From Desulfurobacteriaceae bacterium (lineage in GTDB: Bacteria; Aquificota; Aquificia; Desulfurobacteriales; Desulfurobacteriaceae), in NCBI GenBank assembly GCA_027013575.1, contig JALWGN010000055.1, forward strand, positions 1-34,629: DNA of 34,629 nt. The letters run 5' to 3'. Position numbers and translations under genes: made by a program. The notes under the pieces were generated by a model, which ran no database searches, had not been told where the DNA came from, and worked only from the letters and a program-made list of their open reading frames with translations. How positions within the stretch are numbered: the first letter of the stretch is position 1; the number at the start of each line of letters is the position of its first letter. This document shows positions 24,421 through 32,193 of this stretch, piece after piece.

Positions 24421-24887
24421 TACTTAAGTTCTTTGACTGGTCTCGCTCAAACTCTCCGTGGGGAGTTCACTTCTGTAGCGGTTGCTGTTCACTTGAGGTA
24501 CTTGCTCTTATGAGCCCCCGTTTTGACTGGGAGAGGTACGGTTTTATGATGACTCCGAGCCCCCGTCAGGCCGACTTCATAATCGTTACAGGGCTGGTTT
24601 CAAGGAAGGTTCTGCCCGTTCTTCTCAGGGTTTACCAGCAGATGCCCGAACCCAGGTACGTTTTCGGTATGGGTGCCTGTGCAGGAGGTGGAGGACCTTA
24701 CTGGGATTCAGACTTTGTTGCAGTTGACGTTTCCCAGTACATTCCCTTTGACGTCTTTGTTGCAGGCTGTCCTCCAAACCCTGAAGCTACCCTTGAAGGC
24801 TTCCTGAGGCTTAAGGAGATAATTCTGAGGGATAGGGAAAACGCGGCAAAGAGACACCCGAACCGTATGGAAGAAATAGAGTACTAA
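24417..24887 (+). CDS. nuoB: Complex I subunit NuoB (N2 cluster subunit)
   Basis: PSST/NuoB-type subunit of 156 residues that holds terminal cluster N2. All four ligands are present: tandem C23-C24 in SGCCSLEV, C88 in GMGACAGGGG and C118 in VAGCPPNPE. TPSPRQADFIIVTG and YQQMPEPRYVFGMG are typical family stretches. An additional Cys (C20) gives CxxCC, not seen in the E. coli sequence I recall. The N-terminus is short, starting about ten residues before the conserved Trp. ATG overlaps the nuoA stop (ATGA). Confidence 0.93.
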   Translation: MILKFFDWSRSNSPWGVHFCSGCCSLEVLALMSPRFDWERYGFMMTPSPRQADFIIVTGLVSRKVLPVLLRVYQQMPEPRYVFGMGACAGGGGPYWDSDFVAVDVSQYIPFDVFVAGCPPNPEATLEGFLRLKEIILRDRENAAKRHPNRMEEIEY

Positions 24888-24896
24888 GGGGTGGTT

Positions 24897-25364
24897 ATGC
24901 TTGAAGAGATAAGAGAGAAGCTGAAATCTCAGTTTGGGCTTGAGTCTGAAAGTTACGATACCAACATGCTCCTCGTTAAGTGTGATAGAAACCAGCTGAG
25001 AGACCTTATGAAGTTCCTGAAGGAGAACGGTTTTAATTACCCTCACACCGTTTCCGTTGTGGACTATACCCCGAAAGGTGAGGGATTCCAGGCAAACTAC
25101 GTGCTGGAAAACCTGAACAGTAAGAAGTTTGTAATGGTAAGGGTCTCTATCCCCGAAGAGGATCTTACTGTTCCAACCGTTTCCGACATATTTCCACCCC
25201 TTCAGCCCCACGAGAGGGAAGCCTGGGAGATGTTCGGCGTTGAGTTTATAGGGAACCCGCGTCTTGAGGTTATGCTTCTTCCAGATTGGGCAGAAGGGTG
25301 GTTCCCTCTCAGGAAGTCTTACGACTTTAAGAAACACAGGAAGCCCTCTAAGGAGAAGAAGTAA
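24897..25364 (+). CDS. nuoC: Complex I subunit NuoC (30-kDa-like)
   Basis: NuoC/Nqo5-type subunit, 155 residues, which packs against NuoD and NuoI. The diagnostic C-terminal part is HEREAWEMFGVEFIGNPRLEVMLLPDW followed by PLRKSYDF. The N-terminal alpha/beta domain is short. Start ATG 24897 has AAGGGGTGG just upstream (a GTG at 24891 lies inside that site). Its stop shares one base with the nuoD ATG (TAATG), so the genes are coupled and not fused, unlike the NuoCD fusion of E. coli. Confidence 0.93.
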   Translation: MLEEIREKLKSQFGLESESYDTNMLLVKCDRNQLRDLMKFLKENGFNYPHTVSVVDYTPKGEGFQANYVLENLNSKKFVMVRVSIPEEDLTVPTVSDIFPPLQPHEREAWEMFGVEFIGNPRLEVMLLPDWAEGWFPLRKSYDFKKHRKPSKEKK

Positions 25365-26533
25365 TGGGAAACAGCATAGCCACTGCAGGATACACCTTTG
25401 TTGTTGAGGAGAGTAAGGAGATTTCCGGGGAAGACCTTGGACTTCTTCAGGAGAAGCTCCTCCAGCTTAACTGGGGTGTTCAGCACCCGGCTTCGGGTCC
25501 TATGAGGTTGAAGGTTTGGGTTGACGGTGACGAGGTTGTTAAGGTTGACCCCGACATAGGTTACGTTTTGAGGCTTCTTGAGAAGCTCGTTGAGTATAGA
25601 ACCTGGATAAACGCCATAGTTAACGTAGAGAGAGCCTGTTTTATTGATAACTTTGGAACGATGACCGGCTACTCAATCGCTGCAGAGAAGATAGCAGGCG
25701 TAGAGGTTCCTAAGAAGGCAGATTACGTAAGGACTATCCTCTGTGAAGGTGGAAGGATTGTCAGCCACCTGATAGGTCTGGGAAGCTTCGTTGGAGTTAT
25801 GGGAGTCCATACTCCCATGCAGTGGGCTCTCATAGCCCGTGAGAAGTTCCTTGATGCCTTTGAGGTCTACTCCGGCCAGAGGATCGCTACTGCTTCAATC
25901 ATTCCCGGTGGTGTAAGGTACGAGCCTACCGGGAAGTTTATAGAGAAGATGATTACTGCCGTAGACTTTCTTGAGAAGGAGTTTATTCCAAGGTACGGAG
26001 AGGTTTTTATAGATAACCCGACTCTTAAAGTTCGTTCTGAAGGTATTGGGGTTGTTCCAAAGGAGAAGGCTGTAGAGCTGGGACTTGCGGGACCTGCTCT
26101 AAGGGCGTCTGGTATTCCCTCAGACATCAGGAAGGACTACCCCTACGCAGCTTACGGTGAACTTGACTTTAAGGTTGTAACGAAAGAGGAGGGAGACTGT
26201 TACGCCAGGTATCTGGTTATCTGGGAAGAGCTAATAGAGTCTGCGAAGATAATCAGGCAGGCTATTGAGGGGCTTCCGGAGGGAGAGTGGAGAACGAAGT
26301 TCCCGATAAAGGTTCCTCCCGGAGAGGCCTACGTTAACGTTGAGTGGGCAAGGGGCTGTTTCGGTTTCCACCTCATAAGTGACGGTGGAACGGGACCCTA
26401 CAGGTTGAAGATGAGAGCTCCCTCCTTTGCCAACCTCTGGGCTATGCCGGAGATAATGAAGAACGTTAAGCTTGCAGACGTTCCGGTTATCTTTGCTTCA
26501 CTCTACATGTGTCACGGCGATATAGACAGGTAG
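25364..26533 (+). CDS. nuoD: Complex I subunit NuoD (49-kDa-like) with altered quinone site
   Basis: Nqo4-type subunit of 389 residues that, with NuoB, forms the quinone-reducing site in known complex I. Conserved parts include VQHPASGPMRLKVWVDGD, GIGVVPKEKAVELGLAGPALRASGI, DIRKDYPY and the C-terminal SDGGTGPYRLKMRAPSF. Against the Thermus Nqo4 sequence as I remember it, the second His of HPSTHG (His38) is missing through a one-residue gap after H41. The position of Tyr87 is F93, preceded by C92. The helix before GEAY (about 25 residues, SMEA..HHFK type) is absent near residue 318. A lone C383 sits in the C-terminal YMCHGDIDR. These are not paired CxxC motifs, so a NiFe site is not supported. 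The start ATG overlaps the nuoC stop. Confidence 0.9.
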   Translation: MGNSIATAGYTFVVEESKEISGEDLGLLQEKLLQLNWGVQHPASGPMRLKVWVDGDEVVKVDPDIGYVLRLLEKLVEYRTWINAIVNVERACFIDNFGTMTGYSIAAEKIAGVEVPKKADYVRTILCEGGRIVSHLIGLGSFVGVMGVHTPMQWALIAREKFLDAFEVYSGQRIATASIIPGGVRYEPTGKFIEKMITAVDFLEKEFIPRYGEVFIDNPTLKVRSEGIGVVPKEKAVELGLAGPALRASGIPSDIRKDYPYAAYGELDFKVVTKEEGDCYARYLVIWEELIESAKIIRQAIEGLPEGEWRTKFPIKVPPGEAYVNVEWARGCFGFHLISDGGTGPYRLKMRAPSFANLWAMPEIMKNVKLADVPVIFASLYMCHGDIDR

Positions 26534-26543
26534 GAGGCTGAGT

Positions 26544-27488
26544 ATGGAAGCCTGGATTAAAGCTATATTTTTCCCCGGTTTTGTCTTTCTGCTGGTTGTG
26601 TTCCTCATGATTTTCTACCTTGAGAGGAAGATACTTGCAGACGTTCACCTGAGGACGGGACCTTACTACGTCGGTAAGTGGGGTCTTCTTCAGACTACTG
26701 CAGACGTCTTTAAGCTCCTTCAGAAGGAGTTTATTATCCAGAGAAGGGCAAACAAGCTCCTCTTCTCCCTCATTCCCTTCGTTGCCTTCCTTATGGTTGC
26801 AATGCTTATAGCCTTCATACCTTTTTCTGAACACAGTTTTATAGTCAGTACTAGCTTTGACCTGCTTATAGTTCTTGCTCTCGTTACAGGTATGCCTCCC
26901 GTCTTCTTCTACGCAGGCTGGGCTTCAAAGAGTAAGTACTCCTTTATCGGCGGTTTAAGGGTCGTTAACCAGATGATCTCAGGGGAGATCCCTCTGTGGC
27001 TCTCTGCCCTTGCTGCTGCTGTTTTCTACGGAACCCTCAACCACCTTCAGATAGTTCAGGAGAGCTCCTGGCTCGGCTTTATCATTCTCCTTCCCGCGTT
27101 CCTCATCTTTGTTACGGCAACTCTGATAGTTACAGACAGACCTCCCTTTGACATTCCCGAGGCCGAGCAGGAGATAGTTTACGGATTTCTTACAGAGTTT
27201 GGAGGTTTTAACTACGCCATTTTAGTTCTCTCCAAACTCGTTGAGCTGTTTGCGCTCTACTCTATTGCCGTTGTCCTCTTCCTCGGAGGGTTTAAAGGGC
27301 CTGTTCTTCCGGGTATCCTCTGGTTCTTCATAAAACTTGCCGGTCTCTACCTCTTCACTTTTGTCGTAAGGGCTTCAACGCCCCGTATAAGGATGGATCA
27401 GCTTCTGAGGTTCTGCTGGAAGGTTCTTACTCCTTTAGCCCTTCTGAACCTTGCTTTCATAATACTGGTTAAGATGTTTATCTCTTAG
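26544..27488 (+). CDS. nuoH: Complex I subunit NuoH
   Basis: NuoH/ND1-type membrane subunit, 314 residues with about eight helices, which links the membrane arm to NuoB/D and lines the quinone chamber. Visible signatures are FYLERKILADVHLRTGPYYVGKWGLLQTTADVFKLLQKE near the N-terminus and TDRPPFDIPEAEQEIVYGFLTEFGGFNYA in the middle, carrying the conserved acidic residues of the E-channel entry. FVVRASTPRIRMDQLLRFCWKVLTPLAL ends it. ATG has GGAGG upstream. Start and length are normal. Confidence 0.96.
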   Translation: MEAWIKAIFFPGFVFLLVVFLMIFYLERKILADVHLRTGPYYVGKWGLLQTTADVFKLLQKEFIIQRRANKLLFSLIPFVAFLMVAMLIAFIPFSEHSFIVSTSFDLLIVLALVTGMPPVFFYAGWASKSKYSFIGGLRVVNQMISGEIPLWLSALAAAVFYGTLNHLQIVQESSWLGFIILLPAFLIFVTATLIVTDRPPFDIPEAEQEIVYGFLTEFGGFNYAILVLSKLVELFALYSIAVVLFLGGFKGPVLPGILWFFIKLAGLYLFTFVVRASTPRIRMDQLLRFCWKVLTPLALLNLAFIILVKMFIS

Positions 27489-27501
27489 GGAGAGGTGTTG
27501 A

Positions 27502-28101
27502 ATGGAAGCGAAAGAGGCTCTTAAGATACCCATAGAGGCAACGAAGAAGGTTGTAAGAGTTACAAAGGCTCTGTTTGCTCCCAAGGCTACAGAGATCTGG
27601 TGGGACAAGGGGATAAGGAGGGAGCTCCACTACAGAGGAAAGCACATCATAAACGCGGAGCTTTGCATAGGCTGTTCAATGTGTGCAAGAGCCTGCCCCG
27701 TTAACTGTATAGACATGGTTCCTACCGGAGTTAAGAAGCCAAGAGCCGTTCCAAAGGTTAGAGCTAACGAGTGCATATTCTGCGGCCTGTGTGAGGATGC
27801 CTGCCCGACGAAACCTGAAAAGGCCATAAAGCTGACAGACCACTACTCAATGATTTTAGAGGACGTTACCTGGGACAAGCTTACAGAGTACATCTTTGAG
27901 CCTGAAAACCTTGAGGAAGCCCTTGAGAAGGCGAAGAAGATGGAGGAGCTCTTAGAGAAGAAAAAACAGGAAGCCCTGAAGAAGAAGCAGCAGGCTCAAC
28001 AGGCAAAGGCCAAAGCTGAGGCGGGTAAGGAGAAACCTTCGGCAGAGAAGAAGCCCCAGCAGGAAGGTAAACTCCAGAAAGAAACCAAAGGAGAGGAGTA
28101 A
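27502..28101 (+). CDS. nuoI: Complex I subunit NuoI (2[4Fe-4S]) with long charged tail
   Basis: NuoI/TYKY-type subunit that wires electrons to N2. Two [4Fe-4S] motifs are complete: C55, C58, C61, C65 (CIGCSMCARACPVNC) and C91, C94, C97, C101 (CIFCGLCEDACP). The start has an amphipathic helix that normally lies on the membrane. After about residue 137 comes a roughly 60-residue tail of Lys, Glu, Gln and Ala (EEALEKAKKMEELLEKKKQ and further), likely helical or disordered, beyond the ordinary family length. ATG 27502 has AGAGGTG upstream. The stop shares one base with the nuoJ ATG. Confidence 0.95.
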   Translation: MEAKEALKIPIEATKKVVRVTKALFAPKATEIWWDKGIRRELHYRGKHIINAELCIGCSMCARACPVNCIDMVPTGVKKPRAVPKVRANECIFCGLCEDACPTKPEKAIKLTDHYSMILEDVTWDKLTEYIFEPENLEEALEKAKKMEELLEKKKQEALKKKQQAQQAKAKAEAGKEKPSAEKKPQQEGKLQKETKGEE

Positions 28102-28580
28102 TGGGGAACGTCTACTTCTGGATTATCTACGCCGTTATTATAGGAAGTGCGATAATAGCCCTTGAGGCAACTTCACTCCTCTGGGCGGCTGTCTCCTTTG
28201 TCGTTCTCCTTTCAGAAATTGCTCTCGTCTACTTTGGACTCAACATGCCGGTTCTTGGCGGTGTTCAGCTTGCCATCTACGCCGGTGGAGTAACGATTCT
28301 GGTTCTCTTTGCCATAATGATGATAGGGGAGAGCTACAAGAAACCCGGCGGAAAGGCCGTTAGAGCTATTGTTCTAAGCCTGATTCTTCTGATACTCGGA
28401 ACGCTCTTCTCCTTCCTCAGCGCTATAGATACTCTTCCGTTTAAAGCTTACTCTACCGCTTTCCTTGGAACGGTTTTCGTTGAGAAGTACTCGTTCTTTA
28501 CCATTGTTCTAGGCTTTATCGTTTCTGCTCTCCTTTACATGGCCAACGCAATTATTACGAAGAAGAGGGAGGCTAAGTAA
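28101..28580 (+). CDS. nuoJ: Complex I subunit NuoJ
   Basis: NuoJ/ND6-type membrane subunit, 159 residues and five helices. The conserved third-helix region reads GVQLAIYAGGVTILVLFAIMM, equivalent to the family's VQ-x-VYAGA-x-x-x-LFLFV-x-MM, with a Tyr and Gly forming the pi-bulge seen in structures. Helices at about 5-24, 28-47, 53-75, 87-107 and 135-151. One-base overlaps (TAATG) join it to nuoI and nuoK. Confidence 0.94.
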   Translation: MGNVYFWIIYAVIIGSAIIALEATSLLWAAVSFVVLLSEIALVYFGLNMPVLGGVQLAIYAGGVTILVLFAIMMIGESYKKPGGKAVRAIVLSLILLILGTLFSFLSAIDTLPFKAYSTAFLGTVFVEKYSFFTIVLGFIVSALLYMANAIITKKREAK

Positions 28581-28888
28581 TGCTTCTTGAGGCTGATGTT
28601 CACGCTTATCTGTTCTTATCCTTCTCCCTCCTTGCAGTGGGGGTGTACGGTCTTCTCTCAAGGAGATCAGTTATCAGGATGCTCTTTGCCGTTGAGATGG
28701 TGATAAATGCGGCCAACCTGAACCTTGCCATCTTCTCAGCCCAGAGAAACGTTGACGGAGAGATCTTTGCCTTCTTCACAATAGGCCTTGCTGCCCTTGA
28801 GGCAGCCGTTGGACTTGCGATAGTTATCGTCTTCTACAAGCGCTTCGGAGAGGTTATTCCTTCAAAAATCAGGAACCTGAGGTGGTAG
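28580..28888 (+). CDS. nuoK: Complex I subunit NuoK
   Basis: NuoK/ND4L-type subunit, 102 residues with three helices, part of the proton path next to NuoJ and NuoN. Both membrane glutamates needed for pumping are present: one in MLFAVEMVINAANLNLAIF and one in GLAALEAAVGLAIVIVFYKR. The start overlaps the nuoJ stop by one base, and the nuoL ATG follows after 1 bp. Confidence 0.96.
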   Translation: MLLEADVHAYLFLSFSLLAVGVYGLLSRRSVIRMLFAVEMVINAANLNLAIFSAQRNVDGEIFAFFTIGLAALEAAVGLAIVIVFYKRFGEVIPSKIRNLRW

Positions 28889-28889
28889 G

Positions 28890-30728
28890 ATGGAGAAGCT
28901 GGTCTTTTTAACCTACTTAACGATAGGGATCTTCTTTGCAGGAAGTATCCTCGCATTCCTTGTTGGTAAGTTCACCCAGAGGTGGAACTCCTTCTGGGTT
29001 GCAGCTTTCACCGGACTTGCAGGGTTTCTCCTTACCTGCTTCATTGCACTGAACCTGGGAGAGCACCCTGTAGTTCATAAGTTCAACTGGTTCACCTTCG
29101 GTTCCTTTAAAGTCCCTCTCGGAATTTACGTTGATAGCCTTGCCGTAGTTATGGCGCTGATTGCTACAGGAATTGGTTTTCTGGACATCGTCTTCTCAAA
29201 AGGTTACATGGAAGACGACGAGTCTCCCCACAGGTACTACTTTGAGAAGCTCTTCTTCATCGGCTCTATGGTGGGTCTCGTTTTCGTCAGCAACCTTGTG
29301 GGCCTTTACATATTCTGGGAAGGCGTGGGTCTGTGTTCCTACCTCCTTATTGGCTACTGGTACTGGAAGAAGAGTGCTGCTGAGGCAGCGCTGAAGGCCT
29401 TTGTTATGACCCGTTTCGGCGACGTCTTTATGCTTGCCGGAATAATTGTTGCCTGGGTTCTCCTTGGAACTATAAACTTCCAGGAGCTCAACGCCCTTGC
29501 TCTTGCAGGAGCCTTCTCTGTTAAGCTGGGTCTCATTATCTCCGTACTCATATTTATCGGTGCTGTTGGTAAGTCTGCCCAGTTTCCACTCTTCCCGTGG
29601 CTTCTTGACGCTATGGAGGGTCCTACAACGGTTTCTGCTCTTATTCACGCGGCTACAATGGTTAACGCAGGTGTTTACCTCGTTGCGAGGATGTTCCCCT
29701 TCTTTGACTACTCCCACGCCCTTATAGTTGTTGGTTTCGTTGGAGCTCTCTCCGCCTTCATCGCAGCTACGGGAGCTCTCGCCCACACAGAGATTAAGAA
29801 GATTCTGGCCTTCTCAACCATGGAGCACCTTGCCTTAATGTTCGTTGCCCTCGGTGTCGGTTCAGCCGCTGCAGGTATCTTCCACCTTATGAACCACGCA
29901 ATCTTCAAGGCTCTCCTCTTCCTTGCTGCAGGTGCCGTAATCCACATGGCTCACCACCAGAAAGACGCCTTCAAACTGGGAGGTCTTTACAGGTACATGC
30001 CTCAAACTGCACTTCTCTTCCTCGTCGGTATTCTTGCGCTTGCAGGTGTTCCGCCCTTTAACGGTTTCTTCAGTAAAGACTGGATACTTGCAGCAACTTA
30101 CGCCTACGGTAACCCGATAATCTTCGGCTTAACGTTCGTTGCCGCTGTTCTCTGTATAGCTTACGGATTCAGGCTCTGGTTCGTCGTCTTTACAGGCGAG
30201 CCTTCTGAATACTCCAAGAAGGCCAAAGAGGCCTACCCTGTTATGCTCGTTCCTATGTACGTTCTTGCCGTGCTTACGGTAGTTATTCCTTTCTTTAAGG
30301 AGAAGATTATCCACTTCCTCTTTGGAGAGGTTCACGAACCTTTCTTTATCAACCTCCTGGTGGCAACCCTCACAGTTATGTTTATCCTCTTTGGAATCGT
30401 CTTCCTCATCTACTACAAGAGGGTTATCAGTACTGCCAAGTTCCTTGCCCATCCGCTGGGCAGGGGAATAAACGACTTCCTCTACAACGGCTGGTACGTT
30501 GATGCCGCTATAAAGTGGCTCTGTCGCCACGTCTTCTACGGCTCAATAGCTAAAGCAATAGAGTGGGTTGATATCCACGTTGTTGACGGAGCGGTTAACG
30601 GTACTGCAAAGCTCTCTCTTGCCTGCTGGGACAGGTGCAGGAAGATGCAGACCGGAGACGTTATAGACTACCTTACCTACTTTGTTGCCGGCGTTTTAGT
30701 ACTTACACTGATTATTCTCTTTGTTTAG
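28890..30728 (+). CDS. nuoL: Complex I antiporter-like subunit NuoL
   Basis: The distal pump subunit NuoL/ND5, 612 residues, the same size as E. coli NuoL. Key pumping residues appear: the helix-5 Glu in FWEGVGLCSYLLIGYWYWKKSAAEAALKAF, the helix-7 Lys in GAVGKSAQFPLFPWLLDAMEGPTTVSALIHAATMV, and conserved His residues in FHLMNHAIFKALLFLAAGAVIHMAHHQKD. The C-terminal part contains the lateral helix that spans the membrane arm. ATG 28890 has AGGTGGTAGG upstream. Confidence 0.97.
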   Translation: MEKLVFLTYLTIGIFFAGSILAFLVGKFTQRWNSFWVAAFTGLAGFLLTCFIALNLGEHPVVHKFNWFTFGSFKVPLGIYVDSLAVVMALIATGIGFLDIVFSKGYMEDDESPHRYYFEKLFFIGSMVGLVFVSNLVGLYIFWEGVGLCSYLLIGYWYWKKSAAEAALKAFVMTRFGDVFMLAGIIVAWVLLGTINFQELNALALAGAFSVKLGLIISVLIFIGAVGKSAQFPLFPWLLDAMEGPTTVSALIHAATMVNAGVYLVARMFPFFDYSHALIVVGFVGALSAFIAATGALAHTEIKKILAFSTMEHLALMFVALGVGSAAAGIFHLMNHAIFKALLFLAAGAVIHMAHHQKDAFKLGGLYRYMPQTALLFLVGILALAGVPPFNGFFSKDWILAATYAYGNPIIFGLTFVAAVLCIAYGFRLWFVVFTGEPSEYSKKAKEAYPVMLVPMYVLAVLTVVIPFFKEKIIHFLFGEVHEPFFINLLVATLTVMFILFGIVFLIYYKRVISTAKFLAHPLGRGINDFLYNGWYVDAAIKWLCRHVFYGSIAKAIEWVDIHVVDGAVNGTAKLSLACWDRCRKMQTGDVIDYLTYFVAGVLVLTLIILFV

Positions 30729-30737
30729 GAGGAGTGG

Positions 30738-32183
30738 ATGGTTCTGCTGAGTATGATTCTGCTCCCTGTTCTGGTTGCACCGTTTGCCTGGATAGGTGAG
30801 AAGGTTAACAGGGACTTTCCGAAATACCTCTCTCTTGCCGTCGGTATTTTCCTTGCGTTCTGTACGGCATACCTCATTGTTAAGTACCCGGGGAACGGGT
30901 TTGCGTTTGAGGAGTTCTACAGGATTTACCCGCCGTTTGACTTCAACCTCCACCTTGCCGTTGACGGCATATCGCTGGTTCTCCTTGCCATTGTTGCGTT
31001 CCTTGCTATAACGGTTACCCTCTCCTCATGGCACGTTGAGAGACCGGGAGCTTACTTCTTCCTTATTCTTATCTTCCTTGGCCCCATGGTAGGTGTTTTC
31101 GTCTCTCTGAACCTGCTCTGGTTCTTTATCTTCTGGGAGTTTACCCTTGTTCCCATGTTCTTCCACATCGGTATATGGGGTGCTGAGAACAGGATATACG
31201 CTGCTATGAAGTTCTTTATCTATACACACCTTGCAAGTATCTTCCTCCTTTTAGGAATTATCGTTCTCTACCTCTCTACCCACACCTTTGAGTTTGGAAA
31301 GATCTTAAACATTCACCTTGATCCTTCAGTTGCCAAGCTGGTCTGGATACTGATGTTTATCGGTTTTGCCGTTAAGATGCCCGTTGTTCCGTTCCACACC
31401 TGGCTTCCGGATGCCCACGTTCAGGCTCCGTCTCCCATCTCCGTTTTCCTTGCAGGACTTCTCCTGAAGATGGGTGCCTACGGTCTTTTAAGGTGGGAGA
31501 TTTTCCTCTTTCCACAGACCAGTAAGTTCTTTGCTCCTCTTATGGCTTTTATTGCAGTTCTTACGATTTTCTACGCAGGTTTCAGAGCTCTGGCAGAAGA
31601 CCACATCAAGAGAATGGTTGCCTACTCCAGTATTAACCACATGGGGTTTGTCCTTCTTGGTCTTTCTGCTCTTACCGCTGCCGGTATCTCTGCTGCCGTT
31701 TACGAGATGGTGGGACACGCCCTCGTAATCTCTCTCCTTTTTATGATTGCAGGTTACATTCACCACAAAACCCACACTTGGTACATCTCTGAGCTCGGCG
31801 GAATTATGAAGAAGATTCCAGGACTTATGACGATGTTTGTTATAGGCGTTCTTGCAGCTGTTGGCCTTCCCGGAACTGCAGGTTTTGTCGGCGAGCTTAC
31901 CGTTATGCTTGCAGCCTTTGACTACTACGGCTGGATTATGGTTATCGTTCCCCTTGCCAGTGCTCTCGGTGCAGGGTTCTTTATGTGGATGCTCCAGAGA
32001 GCTGTTTTTGGACCTCTGAGGGAGGAGTTTAAGAACCTTGCTACGCTGAAGGAGCTCCCCCTCGTAGAGAACATTCCACTTGCCATGTACATTGCAGCTT
32101 TCATAATAGTCGGTATTGTTCCGGCAGTTGTCTTTAACCTTTATAACCCTGTTATCAATACCTTTGCACAACTCTTTCAGTAG
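30738..32183 (+). CDS. nuoM: Complex I antiporter-like subunit NuoM
   Basis: NuoM/ND4-type pump subunit, 481 residues with about fourteen helices. The helix-5 Glu sits in FFIFWEFTLVPMFFHIGIWG and the helix-7 Lys in FAVKMPVVPFHTWLPDAHVQAPSPISVFLAGLLLKMGAYGLLR, both typical of the subunit. The second half repeats the fold (RMVAYSSINHMGFVLLGL). ATG 30738 has AGGAGG upstream and lies 9 bp after nuoL. Confidence 0.97.
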   Translation: MVLLSMILLPVLVAPFAWIGEKVNRDFPKYLSLAVGIFLAFCTAYLIVKYPGNGFAFEEFYRIYPPFDFNLHLAVDGISLVLLAIVAFLAITVTLSSWHVERPGAYFFLILIFLGPMVGVFVSLNLLWFFIFWEFTLVPMFFHIGIWGAENRIYAAMKFFIYTHLASIFLLLGIIVLYLSTHTFEFGKILNIHLDPSVAKLVWILMFIGFAVKMPVVPFHTWLPDAHVQAPSPISVFLAGLLLKMGAYGLLRWEIFLFPQTSKFFAPLMAFIAVLTIFYAGFRALAEDHIKRMVAYSSINHMGFVLLGLSALTAAGISAAVYEMVGHALVISLLFMIAGYIHHKTHTWYISELGGIMKKIPGLMTMFVIGVLAAVGLPGTAGFVGELTVMLAAFDYYGWIMVIVPLASALGAGFFMWMLQRAVFGPLREEFKNLATLKELPLVENIPLAMYIAAFIIVGIVPAVVFNLYNPVINTFAQLFQ

Positions 32184-32193
32184 GGGGTAGCCG

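Noticed and set aside
24708-25337. A 209-codon minus-strand open frame over nuoB and nuoC
   Set aside because: Both plus-strand genes carry clear family motifs over the same bases; the antisense product resembles no family.
25364-26533. NuoD as a NiFe hydrogenase large subunit
   Set aside because: Only single Cys residues (C92 and C383) lie at the two places where hydrogenases have paired CxxC motifs, so a NiFe site cannot form.
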